Assembly: GCA_035464115.1 (NCBI GenBank)
Contig: DATHSN010000179.1
Coordinates: forward strand, 1-14,611
DNA length: 14,611 bases
Source of the DNA: DATHSN01 sp035464115
Lineage (GTDB): Bacteria > Actinomycetota > Acidimicrobiia > Acidimicrobiales > SKKL01
Direction: 5' to 3'
In this document: positions 1 to 7,454 of the stretch, piece by piece
How positions within the stretch are numbered: the first letter of the stretch is position 1
Layout: each line of letters begins with the position of its first letter
Made by a program: the position numbers and the translations under genes
Notes under the pieces: generated by a model
What the model saw: the letters and a program-made list of their open reading frames with translations, nothing else
What the model was told of the DNA's origin: nothing
Databases searched by the model: none

Positions 1-509
1 GCGGCGCTGTTGCGCGAGAACCCGGTGCTGGAGTGGCGGATGTGGCTCTCGGCGGCGCCATCGATCTGAAGTGCGTCGGTGCCGGTGCGGTTCTTGCGGA
101 AGGTGAGGAGGATGGCGCCCGCGCTGCTGGTGGCGGTGAGCATGACGAAGGCAGAGAGGCGCACCTTGGTCACGCCGGCCGGCACGGTGAGGCGCGCGGG
201 CTCGGTGGCATCCCAGAAGCCGTCGGTGTCGCGCGACGTGCCATCCCAGGCGACGATGGTCGGGAAGCTCACCCCGGTCTTGGTGGCGGCGAGCGTGGCG
301 CGGGCGCCGCGATAGGGCACCGCCCAAGTCTGGCTCGAGAGCTCGAGCGCACTCGGCACCCAGAGCGATCCGGTGTAGCGGAGGTAGTCGTTGGTCACGG
401 CACCGGCGACGTCGGTGTCGTCGAGGTCGGCGAGCGCGCCCACGCCGCCGGCGCCGACCAGCCCATTCGTGGTGCCGTCGGCATAGAGGACGAAGGTGCG
501 GCCGGGCCC
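1..509 (-). CDS. Partial phage tail-fibre / minor tail-like protein (runs off the left edge; 5' end lost at a junction)
   Basis: Reading from 509 down to 1 on the minus strand gives about 169 codons with no stop. The frame starts GPGRTFVLYADGT, then has ALADLDDTDVAGAVTNDYLR and YTGSLWVPSA. This is the linker pattern common in actinophage minor tail proteins and tail fibres (L-DDL-TDV-G, then LR-x-G-x-W-V). After it comes a beta-rich stretch with the pattern DTDGFWD, ARLTVPAGV, typical of C1q/TNF-like receptor-binding domains at phage fibre tips. No native start is visible: the frame merges into the neighbouring permease gene in another phase near 505-512. The C-terminus lies outside the window. 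Codon choice looks slightly less G/C-biased than in the chromosomal genes (TAT, TCT, GAT, ACT appear). The call is from remembered sequence patterns, not a search. The segment may be foreign DNA or a chimera. Confidence 0.6.
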
Positions 510-1267
510 TTCAGGGCGATCTGGATCGTCTCCCACGACCCCTCGGTGACCACCGCCCGGGGCCAGGTGTACTGGTTCCAGGCGGCCAGGAACGAGAACA
601 CCGACAGGGCGGCGATGGCGGGCCGGGCCAGCGGGACGGCGACGCTCCAGAGGAACCCGAGGTGGCCGTAGCCGTCGAGGCGGGCGGCGTCGCGCAGGTC
701 CTGGGGGATGCCCATGAACGACTGGCGGATGAGGAAGGTGCCGAACGCGGTGGCCATGAACGGCACCACGAGCCCCTGGTACGAGTCGAGCCACCCGAGC
801 CACACGATGGTGTCGAAGTTGGCGACGATGGTGACCTCGGCAGGGATCATGAGGGTGGCCAGGAAGGCCACGAAGAGGGCGTTGCGCCCCGGGAACCGCA
901 GCTCGGCGAACGCGTAGGCGGCGAGGATCGACGTGACCACCTGGGCGGCGGTGATGAGCAGCGCCACGATGGCGCTGTTGACCAGGTAGCGCTGGAGGTT
1001 GGTGAGGTCGAAGGCCCGGGCGAACACGCCGAGGTCGAGGTCGGCGGGGATGAGCGCCCGTGGGAAGGTGAGCGCGGCGTTGCCGGGCTGGATGGCCAGC
1101 ACGATGGTGACGTAGACGGGCAGCAGCACGACCACCGCCGAGAAGGTGAGCAGCGCGTACGAGCCGATGCGGCGGCGCCGTCGGCTCGGGCGACGCGGAG
1201 CGGTGTCGGCCGCGGTGCGCTGGTCGGTGGTGGCGACGACGCCGGTGGCGGTGATCTCAGCGGCCAT
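395..1267 (-). CDS. Carbohydrate ABC transporter permease, MalG/UgpE type, C-terminus replaced at a junction
   Basis: Second inner-membrane permease of a CUT1 sugar-type importer. The N-terminus (about 33 residues) is basic and cytoplasmic. Hydrophobic helices lie near residues 36-58, 96-120, 130-150, 163-180 and 211-230. The EAA loop that docks on the ATPase is at about 192-212 (DAARLDGYGHLGFLWSVAVP), followed by WNQYTWP, a UgpE/MalG hallmark. Family homology stops after residue 253 (ETIQIALK, codon at 509-511). The last 37 residues (rich in P, S and T) read phage-tail DNA out of frame and end at a chance stop at 395. A normal family member would continue for about 40 residues with a final transmembrane helix. 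The ATG overlaps the upstream permease stop by 11 bp. As it stands the protein is probably non-functional, or the assembly is wrong here. Confidence 0.85.
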   Translation of the reverse strand: MAAEITATGVVATTDQRTAADTAPRRPSRRRRRIGSYALLTFSAVVVLLPVYVTIVLAIQPGNAALTFPRALIPADLDLGVFARAFDLTNLQRYLVNSAIVALLITAAQVVTSILAAYAFAELRFPGRNALFVAFLATLMIPAEVTIVANFDTIVWLGWLDSYQGLVVPFMATAFGTFLIRQSFMGIPQDLRDAARLDGYGHLGFLWSVAVPLARPAIAALSVFSFLAAWNQYTWPRAVVTEGSWETIQIALKGPAAPSSSMPTAPRMGWSAPAAWARSPTSTTPTSPVP

Positions 1268-2156
1268 AGAACACCCGCCGCTCGAGCACCTTGAACTGCA
1301 CGATGGTGAGGGTCAGCACGATGAAGAACAACACGACGGCCTGGGCGGCGGCCGGGCCGGGATCGAAGTCGCGGAAGGCGGTCTCGAAGATCGAGAACAC
1401 GATGAGGTTCGTCGAGTCGAGCGGGCCGCCCTGGGTGAGCAGGTCGACCTGACCGAACGTCTGGAACGAGGTGATGGTGAGCACCACGAACCCGAACAGC
1501 AGCGTGGGCGACAGCAGCGGCACCGTGATCTCCCGGAACTGCGACCAGCGGCTGGCGCCGTCGAGCCGGGCGCTCTCGTAGAGGTCGTCGGGCAGCGACT
1601 GCAGGCCGGCGCTCACCACGATGAAGATGATGCCGAGGTTCTGCCACACGGTGACCGCGGCGATCGACACCAGGGCCCAGCCCTCGGATTGGAGGAAGAA
1701 GATGGGATCGCCGCCGAGGCGACGCACCACCTGGTTCACCAGGCCCACCGAGGGGCTGAGCAGCGACACGAACATGAGCGACGCCACCGCCACCGACGTG
1801 GCCACCGTCGAGGAGAAGATGGTGCGGTAGGCGGTGATCCCCCGCAGGCGCTGGTGGGCGAGCACCGCCAGTCCGAGGCCCAGCGCGAGCCCGACGGGCA
1901 CGGTGAGCAGCGTGAACTGCACCGTGACCCACAGCGAGTTGCGGAACGAGTCGGAGGTGAGGGTGTCGGTGTACTGCTCGATGCCGACCCAGCGCTGGTT
2001 GCCGCCGAACGGATCGGTCTCGAAGAAGCCGAGCCAGAAGGTGCGGGCGAACGGGTAGAAGACCCACGTGCCGAAGATGAGGATCGACGGCGCGAGCAGC
2101 GCGAGGGCGAACCACCGCTCCCGCCAGAGCCGCCGGCGCCGGGCGACGGTGGTCAC
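1257..2156 (-). CDS. Carbohydrate ABC transporter permease, MalF/UgpA type
   Basis: First permease of the importer, 299 residues, close to the usual size of UgpA-like proteins. Hydrophobic helices are visible near residues 17-37, 76-100, 115-135, 160-182, 213-233 and 271-288. The EAA loop is at 194-213 (ESARLDGASRWSQFREITVP), where a helix of the ATPase would dock. QGGPLDSTN at 242-250 and the C-terminal VLERRVFYGR are typical of the UgpA/sugar branch. The start is GTG, overlapping the ATPase stop in a GTGA quadruplet (2153-2156), which implies translational coupling; the downstream permease overlaps by 11 bp. The substrate cannot be told from the permease alone; sugar or glycerol-3-phosphate-type compounds are the family norm. 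Confidence 0.93.
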   Translation of the reverse strand: MTTVARRRRLWRERWFALALLAPSILIFGTWVFYPFARTFWLGFFETDPFGGNQRWVGIEQYTDTLTSDSFRNSLWVTVQFTLLTVPVGLALGLGLAVLAHQRLRGITAYRTIFSSTVATSVAVASLMFVSLLSPSVGLVNQVVRRLGGDPIFFLQSEGWALVSIAAVTVWQNLGIIFIVVSAGLQSLPDDLYESARLDGASRWSQFREITVPLLSPTLLFGFVVLTITSFQTFGQVDLLTQGGPLDSTNLIVFSIFETAFRDFDPGPAAAQAVVLFFIVLTLTIVQFKVLERRVFYGR

Positions 2157-3268
2157 GGGTCGATCCGCTCGCCGGTGTCGGCGCGGAACAGGTGCAGGTG
2201 GCGCTCCTCGGCCACCAGACCCACCACCTCACCCGTGCGGGGCACGGGCCGTTCGGCGTCCTCGCGGACGATGACCAAGGTGCCGGGGACCACGTCGTCG
2301 GTGCGCTCGTCGGTGCCGGCGAGCTCGCAGACCACGTGGCGCTCGTGGCCGAGCGACTCGACGGCGCGCACCGTGGCCTTCATGGGGCCGTCGCCGATGC
2401 GCAGGTGCTCGGGCCGCAGCCCGATGACGACCTCGACCGCCCCGAGGGCCCGGATGGCGGCCGCGTGGCCCGCGGGCAGGGCGAAGGCGCCCGTGCCGAC
2501 CACGAGCGACACGCCGTCGCCGGCGAGCACCACCCGGGCCGGCGCGGTGTTCATCGGCGGGCTGCCGATGAAGCCGGCCACGAACAGGTTGGCGGGCCGG
2601 TCGTAGACCTCGTCGGGCGACCCGACCTGCTGGAGGCGCCCGTCGTTCATCACCGCGATGCGCGAGCCCATGGTCATGGCCTCGACCTGATCGTGGGTGA
2701 CGTAGATGAACGTGGCGCCGAGCGACTCGTGCAGCTCGCTCAGCTCGGCGCGGGTCTGCACCCGGGTCTTGGCGTCGAGGTTCGACAGGGGCTCGTCCAT
2801 GAGGAACACCTCGGGACGGCGCACGATGGCCCGGGCCAGCGCGACCCGCTGGCGCTGGCCCCCCGACAGCTGGCCGGGTCGTCGCTCCATGAGCTCGCCC
2901 AGGCCCAGCAGGGTGGCCGCCGCCTCGGCCTCGGCCCGGCGCTGGTCGGGGGGCACCTTGCGGCTCTTGAGCGGGAACTCGATGTTCTGGCGGACGGTCT
3001 TGTGCGGGTAGAGCGCGTAGCTCTGGAACACCATGGCCAGGTCGCGGTCCTGGGGCTCGACGTCGGTGACGTCGACGCCGCCGATGAGCAGCGCCCCCGA
3101 GGTGACCTCCTCGAGGCCGGCGATGATGCGCAACGCCGTGCTCTTGCCGCAGCCCGACGGGCCGACCAGCACCAAGAACTCGCCATCGGCGATCTCGAGA
3201 TCGAGGCGGTCGAGGGCGACGACGTCGTCGAACCGCTTGGTGGTCTCGAGAAACGTGACTCCGGCCAT
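2153..3268 (-). CDS. ABC transporter ATP-binding protein, MalK/UgpC (CUT1) type
   Basis: Energy-coupling subunit of the sugar-type importer, 371 residues, first gene of the operon. Walker A GPSGCGKST at 36-44, Q-loop VFQSYALYPH with Gln82, signature LSGGQ at 134-138, Walker B VFLMDEP at 154-160 followed by the D-loop SNLD, and H-loop His192 (YVTHDQVEAMTMG). A C-terminal TOBE/OB regulatory domain follows from about 235 (GSPPMN, then VIGLRPEHL at 281-289), the arrangement of MalK and UgpC. The frame is open further upstream to 3370, but the ATG at 3268 is chosen because AGGAG lies 8 nt before it and family members start MAxVxFxxxTKRF. No substrate-binding protein or regulator is adjacent; the next gene upstream points the other way. 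Confidence 0.95.
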   Translation of the reverse strand: MAGVTFLETTKRFDDVVALDRLDLEIADGEFLVLVGPSGCGKSTALRIIAGLEEVTSGALLIGGVDVTDVEPQDRDLAMVFQSYALYPHKTVRQNIEFPLKSRKVPPDQRRAEAEAAATLLGLGELMERRPGQLSGGQRQRVALARAIVRRPEVFLMDEPLSNLDAKTRVQTRAELSELHESLGATFIYVTHDQVEAMTMGSRIAVMNDGRLQQVGSPDEVYDRPANLFVAGFIGSPPMNTAPARVVLAGDGVSLVVGTGAFALPAGHAAAIRALGAVEVVIGLRPEHLRIGDGPMKATVRAVESLGHERHVVCELAGTDERTDDVVPGTLVIVREDAERPVPRTGEVVGLVAEERHLHLFRADTGERIDP

Positions 3269-3501
3269 CGCAACGACTCCTGTCGGGGACCGGCGGCACC
3301 GTAGGCGCGCTCGCCGACGGGACGGTATCCGCCCGGTGAACCTCAGGCGAACGACCGCCGGTCGGTCCATGGTCGTCGGTCACCCGCGGCCGCCAGTTCG
3401 ACCGGACCGACGTGACGATGGTACGCATCGGACCGCATCCGGCCCGGGGGGACCGGACCTCGGTCGTCCCCGCGCCCCGTACCGACGATCCGAGGACCGC
3501 C
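3269..3501. promoter_or_regulatory. Divergent intergenic region between ABC importer operon and DUF35-thiolase operon
   Basis: This 233 bp gap must hold promoters for both divergent operons. No convincing -35/-10 pair was seen in either direction. It does hold repeated GGACCG/CGGTCC words, including two direct copies of GACCGGACC at 3400-3408 and 3451-3459, and an inverted pair GACCGGCGG (3288-3296) / CCGCCGGTC (3355-3363). They could be operator half-sites, but G+C richness makes chance copies likely. Confidence 0.4.
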
Positions 3502-3918
3502 GTGGCCGCATCCCAGAGACCGATCCCCGAGCCCACCCCCGAGACCGCGCACTACTGGGAGGGGGCCCGCGCCGGCGAGCTGCGCATCCAGCGCTGCACG
3601 TCGTGCGAGCAGGCGTACTTCCCACCCCGGCCGTTCTGCCCGGCGTGCTCGAGCCGCGACGTCGCCGTCGAGGCGGCGAGCGGGCGAGCCGCGCTGCACA
3701 GCTACGTCATCCACCACCGCGACACGCCCGGCTTCGAGGCGCCCTACGCCATCGCGGTCGTGGAGCTCGAGGAGGGGCCACGGATGATGTCGAACATCGT
3801 CGAGTGCGACCAGACCCCCGAGGCGCTGCAGATCGACATGGCTCTCGAGGTCACCTTCCTGCCCCTCACCGACGAGATCCACCTGCCGGTGTTCCGACCC
3901 GCCGGAGGTGCGTCATGA
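3502..3918 (+). CDS. DUF35 (ChsH2-like) zinc-ribbon / OB-fold acyl-CoA-associated protein
   Basis: A 138-residue protein of the DUF35 family, which partners thiolase-fold enzymes or acyl-CoA hydratases and is thought to bind the acyl-CoA thioester through its OB fold. An N-terminal helix (PTPETAHYWEGARAGELRIQ, 11-30) leads into a rubredoxin-like zinc ribbon with Cys32, Cys35, Cys46 and Cys49 (CxxC-x10-CxxC). The OB fold follows at about 60-125 (SYVIHH, PYAIAVVELEEGPRMMSNIV). The GTG at 3502 is preferred over upstream GTG 3412 and ATG 3418: GAGGA lies about 5 nt before it and the family usually begins just ahead of PxPTPETAxYWEG. Its stop overlaps the thiolase ATG by 4 bp (ATGA), so the two are probably made as a complex. 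Confidence 0.88.
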   Translation: MAASQRPIPEPTPETAHYWEGARAGELRIQRCTSCEQAYFPPRPFCPACSSRDVAVEAASGRAALHSYVIHHRDTPGFEAPYAIAVVELEEGPRMMSNIVECDQTPEALQIDMALEVTFLPLTDEIHLPVFRPAGGAS

Positions 3919-5057
3919 CCCCGAAGACCGTGGCCATCGTCGGCGCCGCCGAGACCACCCAGATGGGCAAGATCCCCGACGTGTCGGTCATCGGACTGCA
4001 CGCCGACGCCGCGCTCAACGCCATGGCCGACGCCGGGCTCACCGCGGCCGACATCGACGGCATCGCCACCGCCGGCGAGTCGCCCACCAACATCGCCCAG
4101 TACCTGGGCATCGTGCCGACGTGGGTCGACGGCACCTCGGTGGGTGGGTGCTCGTTCATGCTCCACGTGCGCCACGCGGCGGCGGCGATCAACGAGGGGC
4201 TGGCCTCCACCATCTTGATCACCCACGGCGAGAGCGGCCGCTCCCGCGTCGGCGCCGGTCGGTTCGGCCCGTCGCCGGCCAGCCTCAACGGCCAGTTCGA
4301 GATCCCCTACGGGCCCATGGGCCCACCGACGCTGTTCACCATCCCGTGGCTGCGCTACGCCCACACCTACGGCGCCACCGAGGAGGACCTGGCCAACGTC
4401 GCGGTCATCCAGCGCGAGTGGGCGGCGCTGAACCCCCGGGCCAGCTACCGCGACCCCATCACCGTCGACGACGTGCTGTCGTCGCGGATGATCGCCTGGC
4501 CGTTCACCAAGCTGCTGTGCTGCCTGGTGACCGACGGCGGTGGGGCCCTCATCCTCACCAGCGCCGAGCGGGCGAACGACTTCCCGCAACGGCCGGTCTA
4601 CGTGATGGGCACCGGCGAGAGCGTCGAGACGCCGATGGTGAGCCAGATGGAGGACCTCACCTCGTCGCGGGCGTTCCGGGTGTCGGGCCAGCGGGCCTTC
4701 GCCGAGGCCGGCATCTCGACCGACGACGTCGACCACCTGATGATCTACGACGCCTTCGCCCACCTGCCCATCTACGGGCTCGAGGACCTCGGGTTCGTGG
4801 GGCGGGGTGAGGCGCCGGCGTTCATCCGCGACCGCAACACCGCCATCGGCGGTCGGCTCCCGCTGAACACGAACGGGGGCGGGCTGTCCTACATGCACTC
4901 GGGCATGTACGGCATGTACGCGCTGCAGGAGAGCGTCCGCCAGCTGCGGGGCACCGCGCCCGCCCAGGTCGACGGGGTCGAGATCTCGGTGGCCCACGGC
5001 GTGGGCGGCATGTTCGCCGCCAGCGGCACCGTGGTGCTGTCGAACGTGGCGCCGTAG
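3915..5057 (+). CDS. Thiolase-fold protein (SCP-x/Ltp2-like acetyl-CoA acetyltransferase family), partner of DUF35
   Basis: 380 residues, a full-length nondecarboxylating thiolase-superfamily protein. The N-half has KTVAIVGAAETTQMG and DGTSVGGCS with Cys79 where the thiolase nucleophile would lie, then ITHGESGRSRVG. The C-half has MIYDAFAHLPIYGLEDLGF, NTNGGGLSYMHSGMYGM (His328) and VAHGVGGMFAASGT. In condensing thiolases the corresponding motifs are HDAF or NEAF, GHP and CGGG. Here the first is YDAF (Tyr279 region), and the last has His361 instead of Cys. This resembles the Ltp2-type aldolases, which act with a ChsH2/DUF35 subunit in steroid side-chain cleavage, and also uncharacterised actinobacterial acyl-CoA enzymes. 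The substrate is unknown. The ATG is fixed by the 4 bp overlap with DUF35. It ends 7 bp from the convergent GGDEF gene. Confidence 0.88.
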   Translation: MTPKTVAIVGAAETTQMGKIPDVSVIGLHADAALNAMADAGLTAADIDGIATAGESPTNIAQYLGIVPTWVDGTSVGGCSFMLHVRHAAAAINEGLASTILITHGESGRSRVGAGRFGPSPASLNGQFEIPYGPMGPPTLFTIPWLRYAHTYGATEEDLANVAVIQREWAALNPRASYRDPITVDDVLSSRMIAWPFTKLLCCLVTDGGGALILTSAERANDFPQRPVYVMGTGESVETPMVSQMEDLTSSRAFRVSGQRAFAEAGISTDDVDHLMIYDAFAHLPIYGLEDLGFVGRGEAPAFIRDRNTAIGGRLPLNTNGGGLSYMHSGMYGMYALQESVRQLRGTAPAQVDGVEISVAHGVGGMFAASGTVVLSNVAP

Positions 5058-5064
5058 ACCAGCC

Positions 5065-6537
5065 CTAGACCGATGCGCCTGCGGGCTCGTCGCCGGTGGG
5101 GACACCCCCGTCGGCGACGAGCCCGTCGGCGTCGAGCGCACGGTGGGCGACCCGGTCGCGCCCGCCTTCCTTCGCGTCGTAGAGGGCGCGGTCGGCGAGC
5201 GCCACCAGTGCGTCGCGCCCGATGGGTCCGGTCTCGGCCGACGCCACCCCGACCGACACGGTGGGCACGGCGTCGATGCCGGGCAGGGCGGCCAGGCGCT
5301 CGTCGAGGCGGTCGTGGACCCGCTCGGCGAGGTCCCAGCCGACCGACGCCGGACAACCGGGGAGGACCACGAGGAACTCGTCGCCGCCGAGGCGCGTGGC
5401 CGTGTCGTGGTCCCGGGTGGCGGTGGTCAGCGTGGCGGCGACCGTCTGCAGCACGACGTCGCCCACCGGATGGCCGTGGGCGTCGTTCACGGTCTTGAAG
5501 CGGTCGATGTCGACCACCATCACGGCCACCGGCTCCCCGAAGCGGGCCAGTCGGTCGATCGCGTGGTCGAGGGCCCGCTCGGCCCGGCGGCGGTTCCCCA
5601 CGCCGGTGAGGGGGTCGGTCTCGGTCTCGGCCTGCAGGCGGACCACCGCCACCGCCCGCGCCAGCGCGGCGGCGGCCCGCTCGACCACCCCGTCGAGACG
5701 GCTGCGCTGGCCGGCGTCGGGGGCCCCGGCCCAGGTGATCTCGACCTCGACCGCCCCGCCGTCGGCGAGCAGGCGTCGGTGCTGGGTGGTGTCGCCGTCG
5801 ATGCGAGTGGGGTCCGAGGCCGCCACCCGCAGCGGTGGGCCCAGCGAGGGGTGGTCGATCTCGAGCACGGCGCCGCACGCCCCCTGCACCACCGCGAGCG
5901 CGCCGACGAGCCCCAGCGCGGCGTCGGTGAGCCCCGCGGGGTCCGACAGCAGCGCGGTGCAGCGCTCGACGTCGGCGTCGGCCACCTGGCGGCGCAGGCC
6001 CTCGGCGCGGACCACCGCGGCGAGCCCGTCGGCGAGGGTGGCGACCACGGCGTCGATGAACTCCGGCCGGATGGTGCCGCGGGCCGGGAGCGCGACGGTC
6101 AGCTCGCCGTGCCCGCACCCGTCGAGGGGGAGGGCCACCCGCACGACGCCGTCGTCGGGATCGGGATCGTCGTCGGTGACGGGGGGGATCGCAGTGCCGG
6201 TGCCGACGGTCACCGGCGGCAGACCGTCGCAGCGCACCACCAGCTCGCAGCCCCGCATCGGCAGGAACGAGTCGAGCACCTCGATGACCAGCTGGGCGTG
6301 CTCGCCGAGGCTGGTGGCGTTCGGCGCCAGCTTGGCCAGCTCGAGGAGGCAGGAGGTCTCGAGGAGGTGGGCGATCATCTCGCTCTCGGCGGCCCGCGCC
6401 GCGAGCTGCTCGAGCGCGACGGGGCCGGCGCCGTCGGCCTCGCCGAGCCGGGCCGCGAGCCCACGCCCACGCGCCGGCTCCGCAGCGGGCGGCCGGAGCG
6501 TGGGCACGGTGCGCCGCTGGCGACGGTCGGGCCCCAT
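5065..6537 (-). CDS. GGDEF diguanylate cyclase with N-terminal GAF-like region
   Basis: Makes cyclic di-GMP from two GTP. 490 residues, no membrane segments, so probably cytosolic. The GGDEF domain covers about 305-465: DPLTGVGNRR at 308-317, VVDIDRFKTVND (metal and guanine contacts) at 341-352, and an intact GGDEF active site at 384-388. An RxxD inhibitory site (RDHD, 375-378) sits five residues before it, so product feedback inhibition is likely. The first 300 residues have two alpha/beta stretches (about 50-180 and 190-300) that look like degenerate GAF sensor domains; the ligand is unknown. Residues 1-30 are basic and proline-rich. The ATG at 6537 is chosen because it overlaps the upstream HDOD stop (TGATG), although the frame is open further upstream. 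The gene ends 7 bp from the convergent thiolase with no visible terminator. Confidence 0.93.
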   Translation of the reverse strand: MGPDRRQRRTVPTLRPPAAEPARGRGLAARLGEADGAGPVALEQLAARAAESEMIAHLLETSCLLELAKLAPNATSLGEHAQLVIEVLDSFLPMRGCELVVRCDGLPPVTVGTGTAIPPVTDDDPDPDDGVVRVALPLDGCGHGELTVALPARGTIRPEFIDAVVATLADGLAAVVRAEGLRRQVADADVERCTALLSDPAGLTDAALGLVGALAVVQGACGAVLEIDHPSLGPPLRVAASDPTRIDGDTTQHRRLLADGGAVEVEITWAGAPDAGQRSRLDGVVERAAAALARAVAVVRLQAETETDPLTGVGNRRRAERALDHAIDRLARFGEPVAVMVVDIDRFKTVNDAHGHPVGDVVLQTVAATLTTATRDHDTATRLGGDEFLVVLPGCPASVGWDLAERVHDRLDERLAALPGIDAVPTVSVGVASAETGPIGRDALVALADRALYDAKEGGRDRVAHRALDADGLVADGGVPTGDEPAGASV

Positions 6538-7454
6538 CACCGCTCGCCACCGTCCGGCGCGTCGGCGACCGAGCCCGCCTGATCCGCCTGGTCCGCATGG
6601 TTCACGCCGTCGTTCGCCGCTGCGGCCTCCTCGGCCACGGAGAGCAGGGGCGCGAGGAGCCGCTCGATCTCGGCCTCGATGCGCTCGAGGAGCGGCGGGA
6701 CCCGGTCCGGGGCGAGGCGGAGGTCGGCGAGGAGTCGATCGACGTCGACATCGTCGGGGTGCCCCGGAGCGGGCACGCCCTCGCGGGCGAGGGTCTCGCC
6801 CAGGCGGAGGACGCGGGCGAGGGCCGAGTCGGCGCGGCCCATGCCGCCGTGGTGGGCGGCGACGGCCTCGACCAGCGGGCGGGGGAACGACCACCGGTCG
6901 AGGGCCTCGGCGGCCAGCTCGGCGTGGGTCTCGCCGAAGGCCCGCAGCTCGGCGGTGAGCATGGCGTTGGTGCCCCGGGCCGCGGCCCGCTGGCAGGCCT
7001 CGTAGGCCTCGGGGTCGCGGCGGTGGAAGATCACCGTGCCGACGTCGTGCAGCAGGCCCGCCGTGAACGCCGACGAGGTGGGCACGCCGACCAGCTCGGC
7101 GGTGGCGGTGGCGGCGGCCGCCGACGACACCGCGTGGGGCCAGAAGCCGACCGGGGTGGGGTTCGACTCGTCGAGCAGCCCGAGGGCGGTGCTGGCGGCG
7201 AGGGCCCGCACCGACGAGAAGCCCAGCATGACGATCGCCTGGCGGATGCTCGCGATGCGACGGGGCGTGCCGTGGTGGGGCGCGTTGGCCAGGCGCAGGA
7301 GCCGGCTGGCGAGGGCCGGGTCGGTCTCGATGATGGCGGCCAGGCTGGCCGCCGAGGCGCGGGGATCGTCGACGAGCTCCACCACGCGCAGGGCCGCCAG
7401 CGGCTGCGCGGGGACGCTCGCCAGCTCTCGGCCCGGGTTGGCTCGACGGCCCAT
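6537..7454 (-). CDS. HDOD domain signalling protein
   Basis: 305 residues. The HDOD core (HD-related output domain) spans about 15-225: LAAIIETDPALASRLLRLANAP at 38-59, then IRQAIVMLGFSSVRALA, then FTAGLLHDVGTVIF with His136-Asp137, ETHAELAAEALDRW with His177, and VAAHHGG with His201-His202. The HD-type residues are thus present, though most HDOD proteins are believed to act as signalling scaffolds, not phosphohydrolases. The C-terminal 80 residues are acidic and helical with no known domain. The ATG at 7454 follows GGGAG by 8 nt and is preferred over an in-frame ATG 11 codons upstream. It is coupled to the GGDEF gene by a TGATG overlap, so the two probably act in one c-di-GMP-linked response. 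Confidence 0.9.
   Translation of the reverse strand: MGRRANPGRELASVPAQPLAALRVVELVDDPRASAASLAAIIETDPALASRLLRLANAPHHGTPRRIASIRQAIVMLGFSSVRALAASTALGLLDESNPTPVGFWPHAVSSAAAATATAELVGVPTSSAFTAGLLHDVGTVIFHRRDPEAYEACQRAAARGTNAMLTAELRAFGETHAELAAEALDRWSFPRPLVEAVAAHHGGMGRADSALARVLRLGETLAREGVPAPGHPDDVDVDRLLADLRLAPDRVPPLLERIEAEIERLLAPLLSVAEEAAAANDGVNHADQADQAGSVADAPDGGER

Noticed and set aside
2192..3304. Long plus-strand open frame opposite the ABC ATPase
   Set aside because: It is rich in Arg, Gly, His and Ala in the manner of antisense G+C-rich frames, while the minus strand carries an unmistakable ABC ATPase.
3288..3363. 9 bp inverted repeat GACCGGCGG / CCGCCGGTC
   Set aside because: Arms are almost pure G/C and 58 bp apart; in a region this G+C-rich such a pair is expected by chance often enough that I do not claim it as a finding.
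3269..3370. N-terminal extension of the ABC ATPase up to 3370
   Set aside because: The extension is Arg/Pro-rich with no homology to the family, and AGGAG lies at proper distance before the ATG at 3268.
5143..6958. Long plus-strand open frames opposite the GGDEF gene
   Set aside because: Low-complexity R/S/G/V composition and no domain; the minus strand has intact GGDEF and I-site motifs.
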